Positions 1-7,837 of a stretch of 12,746 nt of DNA are shown piece after piece. Position 1 is the stretch's first letter. Every line of letters starts with the position of its first letter. The position numbers and the translations under genes are program-made. Source of the DNA: a bacterium (GTDB lineage Bacteria > JAHJDO01); assembly GCA_030671985.1 (NCBI GenBank), contig DAOVHI010000029.1, positions 1-12,746 on the forward strand. Reading direction: 5' to 3'. Under the pieces are notes generated by a model. The model was not told the origin of the DNA. It saw nothing but the letters and a program-made list of their open reading frames with translations, and ran no database searches.

Positions 1-1
1 G

Positions 2-484
2 GGTTACGGCAGGAGTTATATACCGCCTTCTCAAAGCATAAGAGATCATATTGCTAAAATGAAACTGATCCCAATTAAAGAGATCATTAAAGGAAATAGG
101 ATTGTTTTATGTGAAGACTCAATTGTAAGGGGCACACAGCTTAAAAGCTATACTATCCAGAAGTTGTGGGAAAGCGGAGCAAAAGAGATTCATGTCAGGG
201 TTGCATGTCCGCCTTTATTGTTTCCTTCCAAATTTGATTATTCTACAAAGAAAAAAGAAGAACTGGTTGCCATACGCACAATAAGAGCTCTGGAAGGCAA
301 AGATATCAAAGACATGAGTGAATACATTGATTCCAATTCGAAAAAACACAAAAAAATGGTAGACAGCATTGCTAAAGAATTAGACGTTACCACATTAAAG
401 TATCAAACACTTGAAGACATGGTAAAAGCGATAGGACTGCCCAAGGAAAAACTTTGTCTTTATGTATGGACTGGAAAGGTGTAA
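2..484 (+). CDS. purF: Amidophosphoribosyltransferase (PurF), C-terminal 160 residues, 5' partial
   Basis: First committed enzyme of de novo purine synthesis, making 5-phosphoribosylamine from PRPP and glutamine in the cytoplasm. The reading frame is open from base 2, before the first ATG at 59, and starts with [11 protein letters not shown], so the gene enters from the left. Only the phosphoribosyltransferase half is visible; the N-terminal glutaminase with its catalytic Cys lies outside. The PRPP-binding loop is [12 protein letters not shown] (visible residues 35-46). The following [11 protein letters not shown] segment is a variant of the better-known SPP-YPC region, so this may belong to a PurF subgroup. 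The gene ends in TAA whose last A is the first base of the next gene's ATG, suggesting translational coupling. Family assignment is secure; paralog status is not. Confidence 0.93.
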   Translation, partial: GYGRSYIPPSQSIRDHIAKMKLIPIKEIIKGNRIVLCEDSIVRGTQLKSYTIQKLWESGAKEIHVRVACPPLLFPSKFDYSTKKKEELVAIRTIRALEGKDIKDMSEYIDSNSKKHKKMVDSIAKELDVTTLKYQTLEDMVKAIGLPKEKLCLYVWTGKV

Positions 485-2001
485 TGAATAAAAAAATAGG
501 TTTTGATAACGAAAAGTATCTGAAAGAACAGACTAAGGCTATTCTTGAGAGGGTTGAGAGATCCGACAATAAACTGTATCTTGAGTTTGGCGGAAAACTT
601 GTTTTTGACTTTCATGCTTCAAGAGTTCTGCCGGGCTTTGATCCTAATGTAAAGATACGGCTCTTACAGCAGCTAAAGGATAAGGCAGATATATTGCTAT
701 GTATTTATGCCGGTGATATTGAAAGAAAAAAAATAAGAGCTGATTTCGGGATTACATACGACGTTGCGGTGCTTAAACTGATTGATGATTTAAAGGATTG
801 GGGTATTGATATATTGGCAGTTGTAATAACACGTTTTGAAGACCAGCCGGCAACCAGAATATTTAAAAACAAATTAAAGCGTAGAAACATAAGGGTTTAT
901 ACTCACGCATTTACAAAGGGATATCCTACAGATGTGAATTTAATTGTAAGTGATGAAGGTTATGGAGTAAACGAATATATTGAGACCAACAAACCTCTTG
1001 TTGTAGTTACCGGACCAGGACCAGGCAGCGGGAAATTAGCTACATGTCTTTCTCAATTGTATCATGATTATAAGAGAGGGATGAAAAACGGATATGCGAA
1101 ATTCGAAACATTTCCTGTGTGGAATCTACCGCTTAAGCATCCGGTAAATTCGGCTTATGAAGCAGCAACAGCGGATTTAAAGGATTTTAACATGATAGAT
1201 TCTTTTCATATTGAAGCATACAAAAAGGTTGCTGTGAATTATAACAGGGATGTAGAGGTGTTTCCTGTGCTTAAGAGAATACTGGAGAAGATAACAGGAT
1301 CTGAGTCAATATATAAGTCGCCTACTGATATGGGTGTAAACAGAGCCGGTTTTGGAATTATAGATGATAAAATAGTAAAACACTCTGCGAAACAAGAAAT
1401 AATAAGAAGATATTTTAGATGTGCCTGCGAATATGTAATGGGACTTGTGGATAAGGAAACAGTGCAAAGAGTGGAGCTTATTATGGAAGATCTTAATCTT
1501 AAACAGAAGGATAGGCTGGTGGTCGTGCCGGCACGAAAAGCTATTGAAGACGCTCAGCAAAGAGGAGAGGGTAATGAAGGAATCTTTTGCGGAGCGGCCA
1601 TAGAACTAAAGGACGGCTCAATTACTACGGGAAAAAATTCTTCTCTTATGCATGCAACATCAAGTCTTATTCTGAACGCTGTAAAAGAACTGGCGGAAAT
1701 CCCTGATAAGATACATCTTCTATCTCCGAACATAATAGATTCTATAGGTAATCTTAAAAAAAATATTTTAAACACGAAAGCTGTGAGTCTAAATTTGGAA
1801 GAGACCTTAATCGCTCTTTCCATAAGCGCAACCACAAATCCAACCGCTCAACTTGCTATGGAAAAGCTGAAGGAACTTAAGGGCTGCGAAGTGCATATGA
1901 CGCATATCCCAACTCCCGGCGACGAAGTAGGATTAAGAAAATTGGGGGTTAATACTACCAGCGATCCCAATTTTTCCACAAAGACGCTTTTTGTCGAATA
2001 A
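484..2001 (+). CDS. DUF1846 / UPF0371 family protein, function unknown
   Basis: A 505-residue cytoplasmic protein that I recognise as the DUF1846 (UPF0371) family, for which I know no established biochemical role. The N-terminus ([14 protein letters not shown], then [20 protein letters not shown]) and the glycine-rich loop TGPGPGSGK (residues 176-184) followed by [14 protein letters not shown] are family hallmarks. The loop resembles a P-loop but does not fit the Walker A pattern, with Pro where the first Gly belongs and Leu after Lys. Length matches family members of about 500 residues. The ATG at 484 is chosen over the in-frame ATG at 454 because 454 lies inside purF and because GGAAAGG sits just upstream of 484. 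It overlaps the purF stop by one base and lies 26 nt before purS, so it is transcribed inside the purine operon. A role linked to purine or glutamine metabolism is inference from position only. Confidence 0.88.
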   Translation: MNKKIGFDNEKYLKEQTKAILERVERSDNKLYLEFGGKLVFDFHASRVLPGFDPNVKIRLLQQLKDKADILLCIYAGDIERKKIRADFGITYDVAVLKLIDDLKDWGIDILAVVITRFEDQPATRIFKNKLKRRNIRVYTHAFTKGYPTDVNLIVSDEGYGVNEYIETNKPLVVVTGPGPGSGKLATCLSQLYHDYKRGMKNGYAKFETFPVWNLPLKHPVNSAYEAATADLKDFNMIDSFHIEAYKKVAVNYNRDVEVFPVLKRILEKITGSESIYKSPTDMGVNRAGFGIIDDKIVKHSAKQEIIRRYFRCACEYVMGLVDKETVQRVELIMEDLNLKQKDRLVVVPARKAIEDAQQRGEGNEGIFCGAAIELKDGSITTGKNSSLMHATSSLILNAVKELAEIPDKIHLLSPNIIDSIGNLKKNILNTKAVSLNLEETLIALSISATTNPTAQLAMEKLKELKGCEVHMTHIPTPGDEVGLRKLGVNTTSDPNFSTKTLFVE

Positions 2002-2027
2002 AACCCTATAAAATTAGTGGAGGTATA

Positions 2028-2282
2028 ATGCTAAAAGCAAAAGTATATGTAAATCTAAAGAACACTGTAGTTGATCCGCAGGGTTTGGCGACGAAGAATG
2101 CGTTAAAGTCGCTTAATTATGAGCGGGAGATAGAAGAGGTTCGAGTTGGTAAGCTAATAGATATTAGGTTAGATATGTCTGATAGAAAAAAAGCAGAACA
2201 AATGATTGACGAAATGTGCAAAAAGCTTCTTTCTAACCCTACTATTGAAGACTATAGCTTTACTTTAGAAGAAGTAGAATAA
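2028..2282 (+). CDS. purS: Phosphoribosylformylglycinamidine synthase subunit PurS
   Basis: Small structural subunit of the three-part FGAM synthase (PurS-PurQ-PurL), which converts FGAR, glutamine and ATP to FGAM in step four of purine synthesis. In the known complex PurS dimers bridge PurQ and PurL and help ammonia transfer. The 84-residue length and the pattern KAKVYVNLKNTVVDPQG, then VRVGKLIDIRLD and CKKLLSNPTIEDY, are typical of the family. A strong GGAGG (2019-2023) precedes the ATG by only 4 nt. purQ follows within 9-17 nt depending on its start. The presence of PurS fits the small PurL encoded downstream, as opposed to the large single-chain enzyme of E. coli. Confidence 0.95.
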   Translation: MLKAKVYVNLKNTVVDPQGLATKNALKSLNYEREIEEVRVGKLIDIRLDMSDRKKAEQMIDEMCKKLLSNPTIEDYSFTLEEVE

Positions 2283-2285
2283 CAT

Positions 2286-2290
2286 AAGGA
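2286..2290 (+). promoter_or_regulatory. Ribosome binding site deciding the purQ start
   Basis: AAGGA lies 9 nt before TTG at 2300 and zero nt before ATG at 2291. This spacing favours the TTG as the purQ start, in agreement with the canonical PurQ N-terminus. Confidence 0.6.
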
Positions 2291-2299
2291 ATGGAATTC

Positions 2300-2962
2300 T
2301 TGAGATTTGGAGTCGTTGTATTCCCCGGTTCTAACTGTGATCACGATTGCTTTTACGTTTTAAACAACGTGCTGAAGCAAGATGTCAAGTATATCTGGCA
2401 TAAAGAGATAGAAGTAAGAGATGTGGATTGTATTGTTCTTCCCGGTGGATTTAGTTATGGAGATTATTTGAGAACAGGTGCAATCGCGCGGTTTTCTCCA
2501 ATAATGCAAGGTGTTATTGATTTTGCTAATAAAGGCGGACTGGTTATTGGTATTTGCAATGGTTTTCAAATCCTCTTGGAGGCAGGTCTCTTGCCCGGAG
2601 CAATGTTGCGCAATAAAAATGTACACTTTATTTGTAAACATGTTCATATAAAGCTACTAAATAAGAACACTCCATTTACAAATTTGTACAAAAAAGACGA
2701 AGTTCTGAAAATACCAATTGCTCACAATGAAGGTAATTACTATATTGACGAAAAGGGGTTGAAAACCCTCAAGGAGAACAATCAGATAGTATTTCAGTAT
2801 TGCGCCAATCCTAATGGAGCAGCGGATAACATAGCAGGCATTATAAACAAAGAAGGAAATGTGCTTGGCATGATGCCCCATCCGGAAAGAAGTTCCGAAA
2901 AAGAACTCGGCTCACAAGACGGGTTATTTATATTTAAGTCAATAGTTGAGTGGGTGAAATAA
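2300..2962 (+). CDS. purQ: Phosphoribosylformylglycinamidine synthase subunit PurQ, probable TTG start
   Basis: Glutaminase subunit of FGAM synthase, a class I glutamine amidotransferase that hydrolyses glutamine and passes ammonia to PurL. Counting from TTG at 2300 the protein is 220 residues and begins [16 protein letters not shown], aligning directly with canonical PurQ N-termini. The nucleophile is Cys86 in GICNGFQ, and His194 and Glu196 in MPHPERS complete the triad. An upstream in-frame ATG at 2291 would add three residues (MEF), but it directly abuts the only Shine-Dalgarno (AAGGA, 2286-2290), leaving no spacer. The TTG has a 9-nt spacer, so I prefer it. Only one base separates the gene from purL. 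Confidence 0.93.
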   Translation: MRFGVVVFPGSNCDHDCFYVLNNVLKQDVKYIWHKEIEVRDVDCIVLPGGFSYGDYLRTGAIARFSPIMQGVIDFANKGGLVIGICNGFQILLEAGLLPGAMLRNKNVHFICKHVHIKLLNKNTPFTNLYKKDEVLKIPIAHNEGNYYIDEKGLKTLKENNQIVFQYCANPNGAADNIAGIINKEGNVLGMMPHPERSSEKELGSQDGLFIFKSIVEWVK

Positions 2963-2963
2963 T

Positions 2964-5177
2964 ATGATTACTTCCGAAACGTATAGATCTTTAGGATTAA
3001 CTGATAAAGAATATCAGAAGATATTGAGTCTACTGAAGAGAGAGCCTACCGTTACCGAGCTTGCAATGTTTGCTGCGGAATGGTCAGAGCATTGCGGTTA
3101 TGTAAGCTCCCGCAATCTGCTTAAAATTCTGCCTAAAACAGGAAAATACAAAACTCTGATAGGTGAGGATTCCGGAGGGATATTTGTTGATGACATTGCC
3201 ATTATTTTTAAGATGGAAAGCCATAATCATCCTTCGCAGGTCGAGCCCAAACAAGGGGCTGCTACAGGAGTGGGTGGAATCATTAGAGATATATTTACTG
3301 CCGGCGCAAGACCTATTGCAAGCTTGAATTCTCTGAGGTTTGGATCTCTTTCAGAACCATATAACAAATATCTTCTTCAGGGAGTAGTGGACGGCATACA
3401 GTTTTATGGAAACTGTTTGGGAGTACCTACAATTGGAGGAGAAATATATTTTGACGAGAGTTACAACGGGAATTGTCTTGTTAACGCAATGAGTATTGGA
3501 ATAGCAAAAAAGAATGAGCTGGCAAAAGCATGCGCTTTCGGAGAAGGCAACTCCATTATGTATGTTGGAGCCAGTACAGGAAGAGATGGTATTGGAGGGT
3601 GCAGTGTTCTTGCTTCTCATGAATTCAGTGAGGGAGACGCAAAGAGACCGACTGTTCAAATTGGAGATCCATTTATGGAAAAATGCCTGATTGAAGCAAC
3701 ATTAGAGATTCTTTCTACAGGCTATGTTTTGGGAATTAAGGATATGGGCGCAGCAGGTCTTACATGCGCAGTCAGTGAAATGGCATCGGATGGAGAATCT
3801 GGTATTGATATGGAACTATGCAATATTCCGCTCAGAGAAAAGCATATGGAACCATGGGAAATAATGGTGTCTGAGTCACAGGCAAGAATGCTTGTGTGCG
3901 TTAAAGCAGGAAAAGAAAAGGCAATTAAGAATATATTTTCTAAGTGGGATTTAAACGCAGTAACTATTGGCAAAGTTATAAAAGACAAGATGGTTCGCAT
4001 TTGGGATAATGGCAAAATATTAGTTGAGGTGAAAGCGGATATATTAACAAAAGCTCCTATTTATGATATGCCGTATAAAAAACCTGAGTATATGAAAAAA
4101 ATAAATAATTTAGATATAGATGTTGTTCATGAACCATCGGATTACAATATTGTTTTACTCAATCTTCTTAAAAGTCCATCCATTGCGAGTAAGGAATGGG
4201 TGTATGAACAATATGATCACATGATCCAGCTAAATACCGTTGTCTTACCCGGTTCAGATGCCGCTGTAATTAGATTGAAGGGAACGAATAAAGCTATTGC
4301 GGCTACCACCGACTGCAATAGCCGTTATTGTTATTTAAACCCTTATAGAGGCGCTCAAATTGCAGTTGCAGAAGCAGCAAGAAACCTGGTTTGTTCCGGA
4401 GCTGAGCCGGCATCTGTTACTGATTGTCTTAATTTTGGAAATCCTAAAAAACCGGATAGATATTGGCAGTTTAAAAATTGCGTACAGGGTATTACGGATG
4501 CCTGCGAATTTTTTGATGTTTCAGTAGCGAGCGGGAATGTGTCCTTTTATAATGAGAATCCGGCGGGAGCCGTTTATCCTACTCCTGCAATCGGAATGAT
4601 AGGCATTATAGATGATATAAATAAAGTCTGTACTCAATATTTTAAAAATGAAGATGACTTGATTATTCTCCTTGGAATTTCACTGGAAGAACTAGGAGGA
4701 AGCGAGTACCTGAAGCTAGTTCACGAATTGGTCAGAGGAGATGCTCCTGAGCTTGATTTAAAAATGGAAAGGGCTGTTCAGCTTACAACGCTCGAAGCAA
4801 TCAGGGATGGGCTTGTCAATTCTGCTCATGATCTCTCAGAAGGAGGACTTGCAGTTGGTTTGGCAGAATGCTGTATGTCAAACAAAGAGAAGCTGATAGG
4901 AGCTGTAGTAGATAATTTGAATTTTGACATTAGAACGGATGCCTTACTATTTGGAGAATCTCAGTCAAGGATCATACTCAGCTGTGCAGAGAAATCCCTC
5001 AATCAAATTAAGAAAATTGCTAAGAAACACAAAACAAGTTTACAGGTAATTGGCAGCACGGGCGGAAACAGGTTTATTGTTTCAAATAATGATAACAAGT
5101 TAATAGACCTGTCATTAGAGAAATTGCAAGACACATGGTCCAATGCACTGAGGAGAGATATTGATAGCAGTAATTGA
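2964..5177 (+). CDS. purL: Phosphoribosylformylglycinamidine synthase subunit PurL (small type)
   Basis: ATP-dependent synthetase subunit of FGAM synthase; it activates the FGAR amide and accepts ammonia from PurQ. At 737 residues it is the small PurL that requires PurS and PurQ. Family hallmarks appear in order: AAEWSEHCGYVSSRN near residue 40; MESHNHPSQVEPKQGAATGV with GGIIRDIFTAGARPIA just after it, near residue 85-120; IKDMGAAGLTCAVSEMASDG; EPWEIMVSESQARML; then in the second half NPYRGAQIAVAEAARNLVCS and HDLSEGGLAVGLAE. Both pseudo-symmetric halves of the PurM/PurL fold are therefore present and intact. The ATG lies one base after the purQ stop, with only a weak GGGTGA upstream, so coupling is likely. 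Its last 17 bases overlap the start of hisH. Confidence 0.96.
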   Translation: MITSETYRSLGLTDKEYQKILSLLKREPTVTELAMFAAEWSEHCGYVSSRNLLKILPKTGKYKTLIGEDSGGIFVDDIAIIFKMESHNHPSQVEPKQGAATGVGGIIRDIFTAGARPIASLNSLRFGSLSEPYNKYLLQGVVDGIQFYGNCLGVPTIGGEIYFDESYNGNCLVNAMSIGIAKKNELAKACAFGEGNSIMYVGASTGRDGIGGCSVLASHEFSEGDAKRPTVQIGDPFMEKCLIEATLEILSTGYVLGIKDMGAAGLTCAVSEMASDGESGIDMELCNIPLREKHMEPWEIMVSESQARMLVCVKAGKEKAIKNIFSKWDLNAVTIGKVIKDKMVRIWDNGKILVEVKADILTKAPIYDMPYKKPEYMKKINNLDIDVVHEPSDYNIVLLNLLKSPSIASKEWVYEQYDHMIQLNTVVLPGSDAAVIRLKGTNKAIAATTDCNSRYCYLNPYRGAQIAVAEAARNLVCSGAEPASVTDCLNFGNPKKPDRYWQFKNCVQGITDACEFFDVSVASGNVSFYNENPAGAVYPTPAIGMIGIIDDINKVCTQYFKNEDDLIILLGISLEELGGSEYLKLVHELVRGDAPELDLKMERAVQLTTLEAIRDGLVNSAHDLSEGGLAVGLAECCMSNKEKLIGAVVDNLNFDIRTDALLFGESQSRIILSCAEKSLNQIKKIAKKHKTSLQVIGSTGGNRFIVSNNDNKLIDLSLEKLQDTWSNALRRDIDSSN
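5151..5155 (+). promoter_or_regulatory. Ribosome binding site for hisH inside purL
   Basis: AGGAG lies 5 nt before TTG at 5161, within the last codons of purL. It supports TTG as the hisH start; no in-frame ATG gives a complete amidotransferase N-terminus. Confidence 0.7.
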
Positions 5178-5772
5178 TTATGGATTGGGCAATCTGAGAA
5201 GCGTAAGCAAGGCTGTAGAAAAACTAGGTGTAGAAGTAGATGTTACGGATAGTCCTGAGAGAATAGAAAAAGCAAACGGTATAATACTTCCCGGAGTAGG
5301 CGCATTTCATGTCGGCATGCAAAATCTCAAGAGATTAAATCTTCTTTCTGTTCTTCATGAGACAATATCAAAAGGAACCCCCTTTTTGGGTATCTGCTTG
5401 GGATTTCAGATATTGTTCAGTCAAAGCGAAGAACACGGAATTTGTAATGGTATGGACATAATCAATGGTAAAGTAAAGAGGTTTACTCACGATTTAAAAA
5501 TACCTCATATGGGCTGGAATCAAGTGAAATTCAAAACTCAAAATTCGAAATCCAAAATTTTTAACGAGGTTTCTGATAACTCCTATTTTTATTTTGTTCA
5601 TTCATATTATGCTGAGCCTGAAGATCAAAATGTTATAATAGCCAAAACAGAATACGGACATGAGTTTACATCGGCCATAAATAAAGGCAATGTCTGGGGG
5701 GTACAGTTTCATCCTGAGAAGAGCGGAGATATTGGACTTAATGTTTTGAGGAGTTTTTTATCATTATGTTAG
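5161..5772 (+). CDS. hisH: Imidazole glycerol phosphate synthase, glutaminase subunit HisH (TTG start)
   Basis: Class I glutamine amidotransferase that supplies ammonia to HisF for imidazole glycerol phosphate formation in histidine biosynthesis. The protein is 203 residues, normal for HisH. It opens [15 protein letters not shown], carries the oxyanion-strand region [12 protein letters not shown] (residues 42-53), nucleophile Cys79 in GICLGFQ, and His184/Glu186 in VQFHPEKSG. The TTG start is forced by the conserved N-terminus and backed by AGGAG 5 nt upstream. The gene overlaps purL by 17 nt and hisF by 7 nt, so the three are likely co-translated. Between GWNQVKFK and [10 protein letters not shown] the segment [15 protein letters not shown] looks a few residues longer than in the homologs I remember and is encoded by an A-rich repeat-like tract. 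Confidence 0.96.
   Translation: MIAVIDYGLGNLRSVSKAVEKLGVEVDVTDSPERIEKANGIILPGVGAFHVGMQNLKRLNLLSVLHETISKGTPFLGICLGFQILFSQSEEHGICNGMDIINGKVKRFTHDLKIPHMGWNQVKFKTQNSKSKIFNEVSDNSYFYFVHSYYAEPEDQNVIIAKTEYGHEFTSAINKGNVWGVQFHPEKSGDIGLNVLRSFLSLC
5531..5562 (+). repeat. A-rich degenerate repeat tract inside hisH
   Basis: The tract contains degenerate units of the kind CAAAACTCAAAATTCGAAAT, followed by CCAAAATTTT, and encodes [10 protein letters not shown] within HisH. The 11-mer AAAACTCAAAA (5533-5543) recurs in hisF at 6165-6175. Sequences of this kind are familiar to me as dispersed short repeats in some bacterial genomes, but one window cannot establish that here. Confidence 0.4.
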
Positions 5773-6527
5773 CAAAAAGAATAATTCCGTGTTTAGATGT
5801 AAAGGACGGAAGAGTTGTTAAGGGTATAAATTTTCTGAATCTCGTGGATGCCGGAGATCCTGTAGAAGTAGCATCAATTTATTCAAGAGAAAATGCCGAT
5901 GAATTGGTTTTTTTAGATATTACTGCAAGTGTAGAAAAACGCAGTACAATTCTTGATGTAGTAAAGAAAACCGCGGAACAGGTTTTTATTCCTCTCACGG
6001 TTGGAGGAGGTATCAGAAGCATAGAGGATATAAGGCTGCTGCTTAAGTCCGGAGCAGATAAAGTTTCATTGAATACGGCAGCCATAGAGAATAAAAACTT
6101 GATCAGGAAAGCATCCGAACAATTTGGCAGTCAGTGTATCGTCGTGGCGATAGATGCCAAGAGGAAAACTCAAAACTTAGAGTGGGAGGTCTATACTTAT
6201 GGCGGAAGAAAGTCCGTTGGACTGGATGTAATAGAATGGGCAGAAGAAGTTATGGAATTAGGCGCAGGGGAGATTCTGCTTACCAGTATGGATGCCGACG
6301 GTACAAAGGATGGGTATGATATAGCGCTGACCAGAGCGGTTTCAGAGACAGTGAATATTTCGGTAATCGCTTCAGGGGGAGCAGGTGCTCCCGAGCATCT
6401 TTGCCGGGTTTTAACGGATGGAAAAGCTGATGCTGTTCTTGCGGCATCTATTTTCCATTACGGTGAATACTCAATTAAAGAAACAAAAAAATATCTGAAG
6501 GAAAGAGGCATAGCGGTTAGAATATAA
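5766..6527 (+). CDS. hisF: Imidazole glycerol phosphate synthase, cyclase subunit HisF
   Basis: TIM-barrel synthase that combines PRFAR with ammonia delivered by HisH, giving imidazole glycerol phosphate and AICAR. The 253-residue length is standard. It begins [20 protein letters not shown], with catalytic Asp11 and Lys19 at their usual positions, and Asp130 in VVAIDAKR. Phosphate-binding loops are visible as [11 protein letters not shown] (from residue 79) and [10 protein letters not shown]. The ATG overlaps the end of hisH, with GAGGAG (5748-5753) about 12 nt upstream. A short run, KTQNL after AIDAKR, replaces the usual shorter loop and shares its codons with the repeat-like tract in hisH. 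The last 11 bases overlap the convergent permease gene. AICAR release links this gene to the upstream pur genes. Confidence 0.97.
   Translation: MLAKRIIPCLDVKDGRVVKGINFLNLVDAGDPVEVASIYSRENADELVFLDITASVEKRSTILDVVKKTAEQVFIPLTVGGGIRSIEDIRLLLKSGADKVSLNTAAIENKNLIRKASEQFGSQCIVVAIDAKRKTQNLEWEVYTYGGRKSVGLDVIEWAEEVMELGAGEILLTSMDADGTKDGYDIALTRAVSETVNISVIASGGAGAPEHLCRVLTDGKADAVLAASIFHYGEYSIKETKKYLKERGIAVRI
6165..6175 (+). repeat. Second copy of the AAAACTCAAAA motif, inside hisF
   Basis: Exact 11-base match to 5533-5543 in hisH, in the same relative frame (both encode KTQN) and also in a surface loop that appears slightly expanded. The motif is low in complexity, so chance similarity is possible. Confidence 0.3.
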
Positions 6528-7470
6528 TAATTACCAAAAAAGCAGGGATTGTAATTATAGAAAGTAAGGTTGTTGAATAAATAGCGGATGCTGCAAACTT
6601 TTCGTCTCCTCCATATTGCTTTATAACAACAGAGGTTGCAATTGCAACCGGCATAATAGCTATTACGCTTGCGATTTTTTTACTTATAATCGGCATATTT
6701 AGAAAACTAATTAGTGCGAGAATGCATGCCGGTATCACCACTAATCTCAATACGTTAATTAATATTACATTTTTATCCTTAAATACGTTGAGGTAATGAA
6801 TATCCGCAAGCACAAAACCAGCTATAAGCATTGCAATTGGAATAGTTGTTTGCCCCAGAGCGCTTAATAATCGCATGAACACTAAACCTAAATCCGCAAC
6901 TGGTTTTGGGAACTGTGGGTGGAATCCGCTTAAGACCATTCCTAAAACGATTGCAATAAGCGGCATATTGACTATTTTTTTAAGAGAGGATATCTCAAGC
7001 TTGTGAGCAGTAACTATATAAATTCCTAGTGTCCACTGAACGAGAATCGTTCCAAGGTTACATAGTGCCAGCAGGACGACTCCCTTTTCTCCGAATAAAA
7101 CCAAAACAATCGGTAAAGGCAGAAAAGAGTAATTGTTTATCATGCAAGCGTATAAAAACGCGCTCTTCCTGGGTTTTGGTATTTTCCCGATTCTTGCTCC
7201 AATAATTCCAATAATATAGCCTACAACTACTATCAGAGCGCCGATAACTATAAGAACCAGATTTTCTCTTATCAGGCTCCAATTGCATTTTTTCAACATT
7301 GCAGAGAAGAGTAATGCCGGCCAAGCAATATTCATTAAGATACCTGAAAGAGACTTTGAGCCTTCGTTAGAAATTATATTAAGTCTCTTTGCAAATACAC
7401 CGATAAATATGAGGAGAAATACGTAGATTATCTCAATCCAAATCGACCAGAAAGTTTGTAAATATTGCAT
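6517..7470 (-). CDS. AEC (auxin efflux carrier) family permease
   Basis: Integral membrane transporter of 317 residues with about ten hydrophobic segments, in the bacterial auxin-efflux-carrier family, whose members export or exchange organic acids or malonate-like solutes. The substrate cannot be read from sequence. Recognisable features are the N-terminal [16 protein letters not shown] segment, [15 protein letters not shown], the mid-protein [21 protein letters not shown], and the C-terminal half with [13 protein letters not shown] and [18 protein letters not shown]. It is the last gene of the four-gene minus-strand operon, starting 3 nt after the PII-like stop and lacking an obvious Shine-Dalgarno, so coupled translation is likely. 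Its stop lies inside the 3' end of hisF. Its link to the antiporter and EIIA genes is positional. Confidence 0.9.
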   Translation of the reverse strand: MQYLQTFWSIWIEIIYVFLLIFIGVFAKRLNIISNEGSKSLSGILMNIAWPALLFSAMLKKCNWSLIRENLVLIVIGALIVVVGYIIGIIGARIGKIPKPRKSAFLYACMINNYSFLPLPIVLVLFGEKGVVLLALCNLGTILVQWTLGIYIVTAHKLEISSLKKIVNMPLIAIVLGMVLSGFHPQFPKPVADLGLVFMRLLSALGQTTIPIAMLIAGFVLADIHYLNVFKDKNVILINVLRLVVIPACILALISFLNMPIISKKIASVIAIMPVAIATSVVIKQYGGDEKFAASAIYSTTLLSIITIPAFLVIIIF

Positions 7471-7473
7471 ATT

Positions 7474-7815
7474 TTATGTGAGATTCTCTTTGGATTTCAC
7501 AATTTCATTAACAGGCACGGTAAACATTATTCCTATGCTCGGTTCTGTAAAATCAATTCCTTCTTCTTTTAGAATCTTCTCTAGTTTGGAAAGAAATTTA
7601 TCTCCATCAATCAGGGCAAATATTGTTTTTGACGGCGTTTTTTCCTCTCCCATAAGCTGTCTCAATCCGGCGAATATCGGTACTTCATATGCCAAAAACT
7701 GACCTAAGCCCATACTGTCTATAATTGTCGCTCCACTAACTCCGAGTTCCACGAGAATGGACAGAACATCCTCTAAATGCTTTTCCTTATTTAAAACAAT
7801 AAATAAAAGTTTCAT
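7474..7815 (-). CDS. PII-like small regulatory protein
   Basis: A 113-residue cytoplasmic protein with the shape of the nitrogen-regulatory PII family, which forms trimers that bind adenine nucleotides and control transporters and enzymes. The beta-alpha-beta start (KLLFIVLNKEKHLEDVLSILVELGVSGATIIDSMGLGQ) and the closing strand GIMFTVPVNEIVK match PII topology. It is divergent: the T-loop Tyr region is replaced by FLAYEVPIFAGLRQLMGEE, and the usual B-loop TGxxGDGKIF is reduced to FTEPSIGIMF, so canonical ATP and 2-oxoglutarate binding is doubtful. I choose ATG at 7815 over the adjacent TTG at 7818; GGAGGG (7824-7829) is 8 nt upstream. It lies between antiporter and permease genes, so control of one of them is the natural guess. 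Confidence 0.8.
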   Translation of the reverse strand: MKLLFIVLNKEKHLEDVLSILVELGVSGATIIDSMGLGQFLAYEVPIFAGLRQLMGEEKTPSKTIFALIDGDKFLSKLEKILKEEGIDFTEPSIGIMFTVPVNEIVKSKENLT

Positions 7816-7837
7816 CAATCATTCCCTCCATAAAGTC

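Noticed and set aside
454-484. Earlier ATG start at 454 for the DUF1846 gene
   Set aside because: It would add ten residues coded entirely inside purF without a good ribosome site, while ATG 484 has GGAAAGG and a family-like N-terminus.
1009-1035. Walker A ATP-binding motif in the DUF1846 protein (GPGPGSGKL)
   Set aside because: The spacing puts Pro at the first Gly position and Leu follows the Lys, so it does not satisfy GxxxxGK[ST].
1306-1835. Minus-strand open frames across the pur operon
   Set aside because: They show no recognisable protein features and lie opposite well-conserved coding DNA.
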